A DNA stretch of 64,000 bases, from contig ONND01000005.1 of NCBI GenBank assembly GCA_900319105.1, positions 84,207 through 148,206 of the forward strand, read 5' to 3'. Source of the stretch: an uncultured Bacteroidales bacterium. Lineage in GTDB: Bacteria > Bacteroidota > Bacteroidia > Bacteroidales > Paludibacteraceae. The notes under the pieces were generated by a model. It had not been told where the DNA came from. It ran no database searches and saw nothing but the letters and a program-made list of their open reading frames with translations. The position numbers were made by a program, and so were the translations under genes. This document shows positions 1-8,420 of this stretch, piece after piece; the stretch's first letter is position 1; the number at the start of each line of letters is the position of its first letter.

Positions 1-298
1 TGCACATTATAAGCATTGTGTCTTCGTATTGATTTCTGAACGTGGATAAGGATTTAAAAGGTCCTGCCAATTTTTTGCAAGTCCGGTTTGTCTTATCAAA
101 CTCCACTGGAGAAGCGGACACAATCCGTTCTGTTGAGTCATTCGTGTAGAAATCGTAAGAGACAACATGTGTCCCTTTGTTAATAATAAGAGGCGCATTG
201 ACAACAATAGTGTCCCACGTGAATCTGCTGGAAACTTGGGCGTGAACCAAACCGGTAATTGTCAGACCGAGTGAAAGGAGTAGTAATTTGTAGTTCAT
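1..298 (-). CDS. Secreted protein of unknown function, 3' end outside the window
   Basis: An open frame starts with ATG at 298 and runs off the left edge without a stop (99 codons visible). The first 21 residues (MNYKLLLLSLGL, then a hydrophobic stretch ending VHA before QVSS) form a clear signal peptide with signal peptidase I cleavage after HA. The mature part is polar and beta-like (DTIVVNAPLIINKG, VVSYDFYTN). A promoter of the local type lies directly upstream at 319-350. I do not recognise the family. It is probably a periplasmic or surface protein. The rest of the gene is needed for any better call. Confidence 0.75.
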   Translation of the reverse strand, partial: MNYKLLLLSLGLTITGLVHAQVSSRFTWDTIVVNAPLIINKGTHVVSYDFYTNDSTERIVSASPVEFDKTNRTCKKLAGPFKSLSTFRNQYEDTMLIMC

Positions 299-318
299 AA
301 AGCGAATCCATTTTGCTC

Positions 319-350
319 GCAAAATTACTACATTTTTTTGACATATGCAA
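319..350 (-). promoter_or_regulatory. Promoter of the left-edge secreted protein
   Basis: On the minus strand: TTGCATATGTC, a T/A-rich tract, then GTAATTTTGC. This matches the Bacteroidetes -33 TTG / -7 TAnnTTTG arrangement and ends 21 bases before the ATG at 298. Confidence 0.75.
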
Positions 351-730
351 GAAGTTCAAGTATTTTGTAGATTTTTTGCGTGTATTTAGCCTCCGTTTAC
401 TCTTCAATGAGCCTCTATTTAGCCTTCATTCCCGTTACCATCTCGTTACCATTACGTACGTCACCGTCCTGTTTTTTATCCGCTTATTACCCTAAAAAGT
501 ATCCGATTATTAAGATTTTGTCGCCTCTGACTTGACTCCGACTTAACTCCGTTTTGCCTCCGATATAAGTCCGATAAAAAACTCACATAAAAAAAGCCCA
601 TTTTATGCTTCGAAAAATGTACGATTCTTAAGATTTCTGTGGTTGTTCTACTCGCCAAATTGTAGCAGTCAATCAGCCACTCTCAAGCCACTCTCGTGGC
701 ACTTTTAGATATAGTGCGAGAAGGCAACAA

Positions 731-758
731 CAAAGGCACTCTTTGCAGAATGCCTTTG
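731..758 (-). terminator. Hairpin downstream of the 74-residue gene
   Basis: CAAAGGCA at 731-738 pairs with TGCCTTTG at 751-758 around a 12-base loop. It lies 32 bases beyond the stop of the minus-strand gene ending at 790. The following T-run is weak (TTGTTGTT), so termination strength is uncertain. Confidence 0.45.
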
Positions 759-789
759 TGTGATGATATTAGGAAATGTACTAAATAAA

Positions 790-1014
790 TTACAAATCTT
801 TCCCTTTGCAAGCATCTAAAACATTTTTAGTAATTCTTTGACCGTTTTTACCTGATAATCTCCAGATGTCAGCTCTGCTTATTTCTTTAGCACCACCTCC
901 CATAAGATGCGCAATAAAACTAACTACTTTTTCTAAGTAATCGCCTTTTACAAAATTTGTTCCTTGCGCATAACGGCTATGCGTATTTCGAGTTATAAAA
1001 TCAATTTTAGCCAT
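790..1014 (-). CDS. Small hypothetical protein (74 aa)
   Basis: A 74-residue frame lies 22 bases after the leucine-rich-repeat gene on the same strand and probably shares its transcript. It has a mixed charged composition (MAKIDFITRNTHSRYAQG at the start, then GDYLEKVVSFIAHLMGGG and a basic C-terminal half with SGKNGQRITKNVL). There is no signal peptide or membrane segment. The C-terminal half could be a small helical nucleic-acid-binding unit, but this is a guess from charge only. The hairpin at 731-758 follows it. Coding status is likely but not certain. Confidence 0.5.
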   Translation of the reverse strand: MAKIDFITRNTHSRYAQGTNFVKGDYLEKVVSFIAHLMGGGAKEISRADIWRLSGKNGQRITKNVLDACKGKDL

Positions 1015-1036
1015 AACAAATTTGATTTAAATTGTT

Positions 1037-3313
1037 TCACAAATCAATATCGTCTATAAGATTCGGATATCCACGCCAAGCGGCTTTTTGACCACGCGGA
1101 ATATGGAGTTCTTTGATCTTACCATAGATATTTTCTACATGTTCTGCATCGCAGAAAGGTTCATTAAAATAGAAATACAAAACTACTTTGTTTGCATTAT
1201 TTGTTTTTAAACGCTTATCTCCATAATAATTATAAGTAACTCCATATAATTTTTTCATTTGTTCATTACTTAGCCATTCACAGCCAGCCGGTTTTATAAT
1301 ATTAATAGGTGAATAAAATTCCTGTAATGGACAATCAAAGAAGGCGTTTAGTGGCAATCCGATTGACTTTACTTCATCAAAATAGGTTCTATCATCCAAT
1401 GCCCATGCTTGAACTTTAGAATTTCTCAAATCAACTTTTTTAATCGCACAATTTCTAAAACAACTCTGCCCTAAAAAATATAATGAGTCTGGGATATTTA
1501 TTTCTTCAAGACTTTTACAATCCGCGAAGACATAATCTCCTATTACTTTCGTTTCGTTTGAAAATTGGACTTTTTTTAGTTTCTCGGGATCTTCTTTGCC
1601 AAATATATTCTTTACCCATAACAATTTTTGTGGCAAGATAAGAGTTTCTAATTGCGTTAGACCAGCAAAAGCCGCTTCGGGTAAATAACACTCTTCTCTA
1701 TAAATTATCTTCCCAGATCCTACAACCTTTTCAATATCTTCTACAGACATGGATTTAGGAAGAAGTAAACTCAAATATTCCAATTGTACATGCGTCTGGT
1801 ATGCTGTTTCTGTAGAAATTTCTTGGTTATTGTATTTTTGCTCATTCATTTGCTTAGCGGTACTAAATAACCAGTTCATTGCATCAATTTTACCTTTTTC
1901 ATTTAAATATCTCTCTTTTGCCTTTTCCGTAGACTCAAAGGTAAAACAATCTCGCATATCTAAATACCTTAGATTCTTACATTTTTTTATGGCATCAAAT
2001 TCTGTTTCGTCCAGAATACCTTTTAGTGTAAGAGATTTGATATTTAAACAAATATCGTCTGTGATAAGATGGGGTAATGTTCCAATACTGTCAAGTTGGA
2101 ATGTATATGTATCTTCTGCTCCATCTTCTATGTAATTTAACTTTTCCCATCCTTCTTTTTTGTAGTGTTTTCGTGTTCCTTTAGGTATGATAAATTCAAC
2201 ATTGTTTATCACATCGTTTGTAATATTTCCTTTTAGGATAGGTGGATAGTTATGATTTGTTAAATCAACTTGCTTAACACTACTTGCCTCAATACAACTA
2301 ATATCAAATTCTTCGGCTCCGAGAGGCCACTTAATGGATTCTATTCCTGAAAACGAGAATGCGTTACTACCTATAGCAGTAATATTAGTCAAATCTATAT
2401 TTTTTAACTGTGTGCATCCCCAGAAACAACAGTCTGGTATTTTAGTAACATCGTTACCAAGGTTTATATGCTCTAGGTACTTATTATCAAAGAATGCACC
2501 TTCTTCCAATTCGGTATTTGAGAGGTCTTTAATTATACTTGAAGAAATATCATTATTTATAATCTTTTTCTTGGGCGATTCAACAATTACAATTTTAGGA
2601 TCTACAAAACCAATTATGTACCAAGAAAGAGCATACTTAGTCGGCAAAAATAACGTATCACAATGAAATGCCCTATCGTGAATATATCTCTCCTCTCCTA
2701 TGTGTTTTACGATATTAGTATATTCCCACTTATACTTAGAACTACCATATGGTTGATATAAGTTCTTTTTCAGTTTATTCTCATTTGATATTTTACAACC
2801 ACTATTTGTAATTTTTAGAGATGTGGATTTCATGTTATATTGTTGTGAAAAGTAAAATTCAAAATTGCATCCAACAACAAGTTTGTCGAGATTATATCTT
2901 GTTTTATGAAAGCTAAGTTGTTTAGAATTTTTTTCTACGACAAGGTACTTTAAAGTTTCTGAAAACATCATTGTTGTATAATCCCCTAAGTAAGTACGTT
3001 TACGCTCTTTTCCCTCTTTCCATTCATATTCTTTCGCGATATTTGTAGCTTCTCCTAAATCCAAATAGGCTATATTGGGCAAACTAAACAAGATAGCCCA
3101 ATCTTTTTCATTTAGTTCACCAGAAATCTTAAGCGCAGTGGCATTGGGGTCTGCTTTCTTGATGAATTTACCTAACTGACCTGCTTTCTGAAGTTGGATT
3201 TCTTGTAGCTGGCCATACTTTGCCGCTTCTTCGGCACTTTGAGCGAAGACTTCGCTCATGAATGTTGCTGTTACCAACAGCAACAAACTAAGAAAAAACT
3301 TTCTTGTGTTCAT
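1037..3313 (-). CDS. BspA-type leucine-rich-repeat surface protein (758 aa)
   Basis: A secreted protein with an N-terminal signal peptide (MNTRKFFLSLLLLVTATF, cleavage near VFA-QSA). It has LRR_5/BspA-like repeats with the pattern 'F..C..L..I.L...IT.I...aF' around residues 270-340 (FWGCTQLKNIDLTN, then SNAFSFSGIESI) and again around 585-650 (FADCKSLEEINIPDS, CFRNCAIKKVDLRN). Proteins of this family act at the cell surface in adhesion or recognition. The middle section has only irregular LRR spacing. The gene is visibly more AT-rich than the housekeeping genes to its right, which fits a surface gene of variable content. I see no clear type IX secretion C-terminal domain. Confidence 0.8.
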   Translation of the reverse strand: MNTRKFFLSLLLLVTATFMSEVFAQSAEEAAKYGQLQEIQLQKAGQLGKFIKKADPNATALKISGELNEKDWAILFSLPNIAYLDLGEATNIAKEYEWKEGKERKRTYLGDYTTMMFSETLKYLVVEKNSKQLSFHKTRYNLDKLVVGCNFEFYFSQQYNMKSTSLKITNSGCKISNENKLKKNLYQPYGSSKYKWEYTNIVKHIGEERYIHDRAFHCDTLFLPTKYALSWYIIGFVDPKIVIVESPKKKIINNDISSSIIKDLSNTELEEGAFFDNKYLEHINLGNDVTKIPDCCFWGCTQLKNIDLTNITAIGSNAFSFSGIESIKWPLGAEEFDISCIEASSVKQVDLTNHNYPPILKGNITNDVINNVEFIIPKGTRKHYKKEGWEKLNYIEDGAEDTYTFQLDSIGTLPHLITDDICLNIKSLTLKGILDETEFDAIKKCKNLRYLDMRDCFTFESTEKAKERYLNEKGKIDAMNWLFSTAKQMNEQKYNNQEISTETAYQTHVQLEYLSLLLPKSMSVEDIEKVVGSGKIIYREECYLPEAAFAGLTQLETLILPQKLLWVKNIFGKEDPEKLKKVQFSNETKVIGDYVFADCKSLEEINIPDSLYFLGQSCFRNCAIKKVDLRNSKVQAWALDDRTYFDEVKSIGLPLNAFFDCPLQEFYSPINIIKPAGCEWLSNEQMKKLYGVTYNYYGDKRLKTNNANKVVLYFYFNEPFCDAEHVENIYGKIKELHIPRGQKAAWRGYPNLIDDIDL

Positions 3314-3383
3314 AATAATTTAATAACATTTAGGGTTGTTTATAATATAAACATAAAAAGAGCGTGAACTTTTGTTCGCTTCA

Positions 3384-3519
3384 TTTGAGTTTTTGAGGTC
3401 CTGAACTTACCCTGTGAATCAAATTCTACGCAAAAGCCCACGCCAAAAGCGTGAGCGTCATTATGCTTTTGCTTGATTCACAATAAGTTTTGAAGTTGTT
3501 CAGGTTTCAAAAACTCAAG
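3384..3519. repeat. Multi-stem inverted repeat of about 136 bp in the 3314-3641 gap
   Basis: Four nested arm pairs face each other. TTGAGTTTTTGA plus CCTGAAC (3385-3406) pairs with its complement at 3498-3518. TGTGAATCAA (3413-3422) pairs with 3473-3482. GCAAAAGC (3430-3437) pairs with 3465-3472. CACGC (3439-3443) pairs with GCGTG (3449-3453). All pairs are co-linear, giving one long hairpin with internal bulges. It lies upstream of the LRR gene on the minus strand. The rest of the gap is AT-rich and shows no gene. It could be a MITE-like remnant or a structured leader RNA. Confidence 0.7.
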
Positions 3520-3597
3520 TTTGGCTTATAACGCTATTATTTATGTATGTTGTTTGTCTGTTGTTTTATGCCATAGGCTGATTTTGTTTGTTTTATA

Positions 3598-3662
3598 TTT
3601 TTCTTTCTCCATCTTTTACGTCTCAGAGAGGGACGATTATTTTATTTTGCCATCAGTTGGTG
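3598..3662. repeat. R7 element, degenerate copy at the end of the DUF4325 gene
   Basis: TTTTTCTTTCTCC, a decayed centre, then AGAGAGGGACGATTATTTTA continuing through TTTTGCCATCAGTTGG. The right part is almost base-for-base the same as 4884-4915 beyond the YhcG pseudogene, including the last codons (QLMAK stop) of both genes. Confidence 0.55.
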
Positions 3663-3983
3663 TTGGACGCTGCCGATGGTGGCGCAATGGATAATTGGCA
3701 TGTCGCCTGCCGTGTGTTGACGCGGAAGGAAACGACCTTTGGTGACAGCAGAGAGCATCTTCTCGACAAAAGGTTCGAGATTGATTAAGTCCACATGCAT
3801 TTCGCTATGCGTGAGGTTGTAGAGTTCGTCAGCTGCCGAACGGGAGATTTGCTCTACACCCTCCATATCCAGCAGATATTCATTCTCTAGACTTAACGAA
3901 GCAGCCAAACGCTCCATCATTTGACGCGTGTGTAACTCTGCGCCATATTGCTCTTGTATGTTAATAATCTGTTTCATACTCAA
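3642..3983 (-). CDS. STAS-like (DUF4325) protein
   Basis: A 113-residue protein matching the DUF4325 STAS-like family: LDMEGVEQISRSAADELYNLT in the middle is the usual 'D..gv..is.sfa.el' strand-helix of the family. The partner encoded just upstream is a GHKL ATPase, and the two genes overlap by four bases (ATGA at 3980-3983), so they are translationally coupled. By analogy with anti-sigma kinase / STAS pairs the two probably form a phosphorylation or partner switch, but the target is unknown. Its last residues (QLMAK) lie in a stretch shared with the YhcG pseudogene end, so the C-terminus may be recombinant. Confidence 0.7.
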   Translation of the reverse strand: MSMKQIINIQEQYGAELHTRQMMERLAASLSLENEYLLDMEGVEQISRSAADELYNLTHSEMHVDLINLEPFVEKMLSAVTKGRFLPRQHTAGDMPIIHCATIGSVQHQLMAK

Positions 3984-4699
3984 CTCATGTAATCATATAG
4001 GTTAAAACCATCGGGCACCTCAGCCGGAATACGTACCATAATCATTGTGCCCTTGAAATCTATCTCCGGCGGTAAGGCCAGGATCTTACGGTTATTTGCC
4101 GCTTGCAGCAACAGAGCACTACCGGATAAAACAGCAAACTCACCTTTCAGACCATCTACCACCATTTTCATATTAGAAGAAATACCATAACCTCGGTTCT
4201 CCGTGTCCGGTAGGTTTTTTACGGAATAACCGTTTTGCGCGAGATTAAGGGCATCTGCATCGCTATCACCTAATTTGTCAAGGTGTTTTTGTGCTGCCAC
4301 ATAGCTTCCATATATAGTTATACCAAAATCCGCAAGTATGATCTCTATGGTTTTCGCCGCTTTGTTGTACATCAAATACGCATAGCCTTTGTCCGTTTGG
4401 GCATGTTGCTGAATGTTACAAATCAACTCGTCCAACAAATAAGTCAGAGGCATATTGAGCACTTTAAGTGACTCCGGTATATATGGTTGCAGGTGTTCTT
4501 TCAGTTGCGCAATAACACTCGCCGTAGATTCGTCGTCCAAAGCAAACGGCACTATCAGCGCATTTGTTTCACCATAGAAGAGAGTGGTCATCGCATCCAA
4601 ATATGGATATGCGAACCCCTTTAGATTGCTCTTGGTGACACAATCAAAAAATGCCGACAAGGTGCTTTCTAATGAAAATATGTCTGTGTCGTTTCGCAT
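3980..4699 (-). CDS. GHKL/HATPase-family ATP-binding protein
   Basis: A 239-residue soluble protein whose C-terminal half is a histidine-kinase-like ATPase fold. The N box is LDELICNIQQHA (around residue 108), the G1 box is ILADFGITIYG and the G2 box is ENRGYGISSNM. There is no phospho-acceptor His domain or sensor, so it resembles a serine anti-sigma kinase or a GHKL ATPase rather than a full sensor kinase. I chose the ATG at 4699 because a promoter lies at 4719-4750; the longer open frame up to 4828 would be translated through that promoter. It is coupled to the DUF4325 gene. Confidence 0.75.
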   Translation of the reverse strand: MRNDTDIFSLESTLSAFFDCVTKSNLKGFAYPYLDAMTTLFYGETNALIVPFALDDESTASVIAQLKEHLQPYIPESLKVLNMPLTYLLDELICNIQQHAQTDKGYAYLMYNKAAKTIEIILADFGITIYGSYVAAQKHLDKLGDSDADALNLAQNGYSVKNLPDTENRGYGISSNMKMVVDGLKGEFAVLSGSALLLQAANNRKILALPPEIDFKGTMIMVRIPAEVPDGFNLYDYMS

Positions 4700-4718
4700 G
4701 TCTTTGCAACTTTCGGCT

Positions 4719-4750
4719 GCAAAGTTACTAAAAATATTTGAAATACACAA
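4719..4750 (-). promoter_or_regulatory. Promoter of the HATPase / DUF4325 pair
   Basis: Minus strand: TTGTGTATTTC, AT tract, then GTAACTTTGCAGCC, 19 bases before the ATG at 4699. It decides the start of the HATPase gene. Confidence 0.75.
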
Positions 4751-4813
4751 GATTTTCAACAAGAAATGCAAAAGAATTCGTATTTTGTGCTGCAAAGCCT
4801 TGTAATGTGCACA

Positions 4814-4844
4814 AAAAAATCCGCACATTTGATGCAGATTTTTT
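4814..4844. terminator. Bidirectional terminator hairpin
   Basis: AAAAAATCCGCA (4814-4825) pairs with TGCAGATTTTTT (4833-4844) with one mismatch and a seven-base loop, with a T-run in both directions. It separates the YhcG pseudogene from the HATPase promoter. Confidence 0.7.
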
Positions 4845-4891
4845 CTTTCTCCTTTCCCGGAGTGCTCGGAAGCACCGCTCGGAGAGGGACG
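4844..4891. repeat. R7 element, copy 1
   Basis: TCTTTCTCCTTTCCCGG, AGTGCTCGGAAGCACCGCTC, GGAGAGGGACG. The centre folds as GTGCT-CGGA-AGCAC with flanking CTCC/GGAG pairs. It is nearly identical to 5409-5456 and sits just after the end of the YhcG pseudogene. Confidence 0.8.
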
Positions 4892-4897
4892 TTTATT

Positions 4898-5364
4898 TTA
4901 TTTTGCCATCAGTTGGTTCAGTTGTTCTTGTAACTCTGCCTTGTTCGGCAAATACAATTGGTAACGCGCTGCAAATAAGTTATTGTCAATACCCGCTAAG
5001 GCATATTCCATAAGCAACTCATCTTTCCAGACACCGTCTGGATTTTTGGGAAATGCGTGTAGAACAATCTCATATTGAAGAGATTAGACCTTGAATAGCC
5101 TTTCCCGAGGCGCACTGTAAGGTCTTTAGATAAATTGGTTAGCAATTGCTTGCCGTATTCCGCTTTCAGTTTGCCTTTTTGCTCGAACTCCACGATATAT
5201 TCACCGGTATGCCGACTTGCAGCCAAAAGCGAGGTGTTGACCGCAGAGATAGCCTGCGTGCGTGCATCGTTCCACAAATCAGATATTTGTGACACAAGTT
5301 GCGCATAACCGGAATCCGTTTGTGCTAACGAATGAAGCCGCTCTATTTTGTCGTTATTGGGCAT
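4898..5364 (-). pseudogene. YhcG-type PDDEXK nuclease (DUF1016), internally deleted and frameshifted
   Basis: The first 115 codons from ATG 5364 are the DUF1016 N-terminal winged-helix domain (ISDLWNDARTQA, VEFEQKGKLKAEYGKQLL, then LGKGYSRSNLFNMRLFY). The frame then hits a stop near 4996. A second frame continues to 4898 and encodes the family's last residues (DELLMEYALAGIDNNLFAA, RYQLYLPNKAELQEQL, stop). About 200 residues holding the PDDEXK nuclease core are missing between the two. Full-length relatives have about 340-375 residues. This is a clear remnant, not a sequencing slip. It neighbours another damaged gene of phage/restriction type (5560-6382). Confidence 0.85.
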
Positions 5365-5408
5365 CGCTGATTTTGATTGTTTCTCTATATTTCTTTGTTT
5401 CTATATTT

Positions 5409-5456
5409 GTCTTTCTCCTTTCCGGAGTGCTCGGAAGCACCGCTCGGAGAGGGACG
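5409..5456. repeat. R7 element, copy 2
   Basis: Same core as copy 1 (CCTTTCCGGAGTGCTCGG, then AAGCACCGCTCGGAGAGGG). It lies between the start of the YhcG remnant and the end of the Bro-N remnant. Further right it diverges into TTTCTTATTTCGCC. Confidence 0.8.
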
Positions 5457-5559
5457 ATTTCTTATTTCGCCAAAGGCGGGATTTATTATTTTACATGTTT
5501 TAGTATATCATCCGCATCAATGCTCAAATGTGCAATTCAACTTATTGCGTATGGGTCAT

Positions 5560-6382
5560 CTATTTATCTTCTTTATCCTCGAATGGCAATTCTGCTTTGC
5601 CTTTTTCTTCTATGGGGCGTATGTGATCCGAAGCGCGTTCTGACGAAATGACGGAATGACCTAAACGACTCTCGATGTCCGCACGGGCGTTGCGAGCGAC
5701 CTCGCCACCTTCTTTAGCTGTTTGGCGGCTCTGAGCCATTCCTTTCGGATTGCGTTGACGGGATATTTCCGTCGCAGTCACTTCGGCAAGCGTGTTTAGC
5801 GCCAGTTCCACATTCGTCATGTTATCACGCAGATTCTCTTTGGTCAGACCTTTGTGGCGTTTGTATTCACCGGTGGTCATTCCGCTCCAAGCCTGTGTGA
5901 GGACATTTGTGAGAATTGCAAAATCCTTCTGCTCTGTAATACCTGCACGATGCCATTCGTCCGTCAGCTCTTTGCGCATTTCGATGGAGCGCATCCTTTC
6001 GTTAATCCATTTGTCAGAATAACCTTGGCGGCGATAGTCCTCCACCGCCATTTGAAAGGTCAGCTCCGGATCAATCATCTGGTCTATTCGCTGCTCGCCT
6101 AATTTTGCCAACCACTGTTTGACAGGCTCCGCTTTCTTAGATGGAATAGACTGAATGAGACGGAAAATGCCTTGTAAATCAGCGGCTTGAACTTTTCTCC
6201 GTTTTCCATCAAAAGCTCTCATTTCAACAGGGGTACAAATTGTACCCCACTTGGAATCTAATTCCGGATCATAACACTTGTACTATATCTACGACAGAGA
6301 AATAGTACTTTTCTTGCTCGGGATCCCACACAATGCGGACGCGCTTTCCTTCAAACAGTTGTATGGCAAAATTATCGTCCAT
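5560..6382 (-). pseudogene. Bro-N / antirepressor-like protein, internally deleted and frameshifted
   Basis: From ATG 6382 the frame encodes a typical Bro-N start (MDDNFAIQLFEGKRVRIVW, then EKYYFSVVDIVQVL) and stops at about 6268. From about 6265 a different frame continues to 5560 (CTPVEMRAFDGKRRKVQA, LQGIFRLIQSIPSKKAEP, WLAKLGEQRI, LTDEWHRAGI, LTQAWSGMTTGEYKRHKGL, ENLRDNMTNVELALNTLAE). That is the well-known family of BRO-like antirepressors related to DinD. Roughly 25-30 residues of the Bro-N fold are missing at the junction. The downstream part could still be translated from ATG 6222 (220 aa). The gene lies 15 bases after tkt on the same strand. Confidence 0.8.
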
Positions 6383-6397
6383 CGTTTTGTGGTATTC

Positions 6398-8407
6398 TTA
6401 TAGCAATTTCTTTACTTGGTCGTAGACATTCTGGGCGGTGAAGCCGAGTTTTTCGTCGAGGACCTTGTAAGGAGCGGAGAAGCCGAAGGAGTTGAGACCC
6501 CAGATAGCGCCGTTTTCGCCCACGAGTGATTCGAGGGTGCAAGGTAAGCCTGCAGTCATACCGAAACGCTTGATGCCTTTCGGCAGGACGGAGTCTTGGT
6601 ACTCTTTGGGTTGCTCACGGAAGAGACCTTCGGACGGAACGCTTACTATCTGGAGACGGATACCTTCTGCACGAAGGAGTTCTGCGCCACTTAACAACGT
6701 ACTTACCTCAGATCCCGAAGCCAAGAGAACGACTTGCGGATTCTCATCTTTGGAGACGATGTATGCCCCTTTTCGGAAGCCTTCAAGGTTCACATTAGGC
6801 ACCGGAGCGATGTCCTGACGGCTGAGAATGAGGGCGGTCGGCGTGTCGTTATTCTCCATTGCCAGCCGCCAAGCGAGCGTCGTTTCCTCGGCGTCCGCCG
6901 GACGAAGAACGAGCATCGACGGTTTGCCGCTGTGGTTATGGAGTTTCTCCATCAAACGGATCTGGGCTTCTTGCTCAACCGGCTCGTGGGTCGGACCATC
7001 TTCGCCGACACGGAAGGCGTCGTGGCTCCAGATGAACTTAACAGGCAGTTCCATAAGAGCAGCCATACGTACGGCAGGTTTCATGTAGTCGCTGAATACG
7101 AAGAACGTGCCGCAGGCAGGGATAATACCGCCGTGAAGCGCCATACCGATCATGACGCACGCCATGGTGAGTTCGGACACACCGGCTTGCAGGAATTGAC
7201 CGCTGAAATCGCCTTTCTTGAAGGCGTGGGTCTTCTTGAGGAAACCATCGGTCTTATCGGAGTTCGAGAGGTCGGCGGACGAAACAATCATATTACCCAC
7301 GTTCTCTGCCAGATGGCTGAGTACGGTCGCTGAAGCATTTCGGGTAGCCGCTCCGGGTTTTTGCTCAATCAGACTCCAGTCGATGCAGGGTGTCTCGCCG
7401 GACATGAAGGTCTCGTATTCATTCGCAGCCTGCGGGTTAGCTTGTTTCCATTCGTAGTACTGCGCATATTTCTTATTCGCCATTTCGCAGAGTTCCACTG
7501 CACGATCGTCGTACAGTTTCTGCACCTCCGGGAAGATAGCGAACGGATTCGTCGGATCGCCACCGAGGTGCTCGATGGTCTTCTCGAAGGACGCACCGGC
7601 TTTAGAGAGCGGTGCTCCGTGGGTCGAACATTTGCCTTCCCAGTTAGCCCCTTCGGCCGTCACACATCCCTTACCCATCGTCGTATGGCCTATGATGATC
7701 GACGGACGTCCTTTCTCTGCTTTCGCTTTGATGATTGCCTCACGGATCGCATCGGGATCATTACCCGGAATCTCCTGAACATACCATCCCCACGCCTTGT
7801 ATTTGGCAGCCACATCTTCGGAGGTCACTTCGCTGCAACCTGTGGAGAGCTGGATGGTATTCGAGTCATAGAACATAACGAGGTTATCGAGTCCGAGGTG
7901 TCCGGCCAGACGGCCTGCGCCCTGCGAGATCTCTTCTTGAACGCCACCATCGGAGATAAAGGCATAGATGGTCGGGTTATGAATCTCACCGTAGCGGGTG
8001 TTGAACCATTTGGCAGCGATCGCAGCTCCTACAGCGAACGTGTGTCCCTGTCCAAGCGGACCGGAGGTATTCTCAATCATTCGCTCGATCTCACGCTCCG
8101 GGTGTCCGGGCGTAACTGAACCCCACTGACGGAGGTTTTGCAGATCTTCGAGGGTAAATTTACCGGCCAGACAGAGCTGTGCATAGAGCATCGGAGCCAT
8201 GTGTCCGGGATCCAAGAAGAAGCGGTCACGCGCTTCCCAGCCCGGGTTCTGCGGGTCATATTCAAGGAACTCGCTAAAGAGGACGTTAATGAAGTCCGCG
8301 CCACCCATCGCACCGCCCGGGTGACCACTCTTAGCTTTCTCTACTGCTGCTGCAGCCAGGATACGAATGTTATCCGCTGCGCGATTCATAAGTTGTGTTG
8401 AATTCAT
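6398..8407 (-). CDS. tkt: Transketolase
   Basis: A 669-residue transketolase, the thiamine-diphosphate enzyme that moves two-carbon units between sugar phosphates in the non-oxidative pentose phosphate pathway. It is the normal full length. The N-terminal domain starts AVEKAKSGHPGGAMGGADF with the conserved GHPG. The ThDP site reads ISDGGVQEEISQGAG around residue 150. The pyrimidine domain has VGEDGPTHEPVEQ around residue 465. The C-terminal domain begins near VVLLASGSEV. It follows the DUF6048 gene by 13 bases and probably belongs to the 9570-6398 transcript. No repeat insertion is seen in it. Confidence 0.97.
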   Translation of the reverse strand: MNSTQLMNRAADNIRILAAAAVEKAKSGHPGGAMGGADFINVLFSEFLEYDPQNPGWEARDRFFLDPGHMAPMLYAQLCLAGKFTLEDLQNLRQWGSVTPGHPEREIERMIENTSGPLGQGHTFAVGAAIAAKWFNTRYGEIHNPTIYAFISDGGVQEEISQGAGRLAGHLGLDNLVMFYDSNTIQLSTGCSEVTSEDVAAKYKAWGWYVQEIPGNDPDAIREAIIKAKAEKGRPSIIIGHTTMGKGCVTAEGANWEGKCSTHGAPLSKAGASFEKTIEHLGGDPTNPFAIFPEVQKLYDDRAVELCEMANKKYAQYYEWKQANPQAANEYETFMSGETPCIDWSLIEQKPGAATRNASATVLSHLAENVGNMIVSSADLSNSDKTDGFLKKTHAFKKGDFSGQFLQAGVSELTMACVMIGMALHGGIIPACGTFFVFSDYMKPAVRMAALMELPVKFIWSHDAFRVGEDGPTHEPVEQEAQIRLMEKLHNHSGKPSMLVLRPADAEETTLAWRLAMENNDTPTALILSRQDIAPVPNVNLEGFRKGAYIVSKDENPQVVLLASGSEVSTLLSGAELLRAEGIRLQIVSVPSEGLFREQPKEYQDSVLPKGIKRFGMTAGLPCTLESLVGENGAIWGLNSFGFSAPYKVLDEKLGFTAQNVYDQVKKLL

Positions 8408-8420
8408 AATATTAAAGTAT

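Larger units (their letters stand above)
299..789. other. Gene-free stretch of 490 bp with a promoter, word repeats and a hairpin
   Basis: I find no convincing gene here. The stretch holds the promoter of the left-edge gene (319-350). It also holds a run of related words built on GTTACC, GCCTC and ACTCCG (about 405-560), two copies of a CGATTnTTAAGATTT word (503-518 and 621-636, also seen at 16080-16094), and the hairpin at 731-758. The short frames in it have no family resemblance. Confidence 0.6.

Noticed and set aside
476-658. 60-codon frame on the minus strand
   Set aside because: It covers the word-repeat stretch with no start context, promoter or family resemblance.
4700-4828. N-terminal extension of the HATPase gene (43 residues)
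   Set aside because: The extension is translated from a clear promoter and its leader. The same reasoning removes extensions of the BadF kinase, murF-alr, dxs, exbD, pdxJ, the antitoxin, nadK and the C10 peptidase.
4898-5364. Frameshift in the YhcG gene as a mere sequencing error
   Set aside because: Besides the frame change about 200 codons of the nuclease domain are absent, which a one-base error cannot explain.
7361-8119. 252-codon open frame on the plus strand
   Set aside because: It lies wholly opposite tkt and has no family resemblance; it is a shadow of the GC-rich codon positions. The same holds for 50504-51604 opposite secA, 40395-41318 opposite exbB and 52299-53618 opposite the C10 peptidase.
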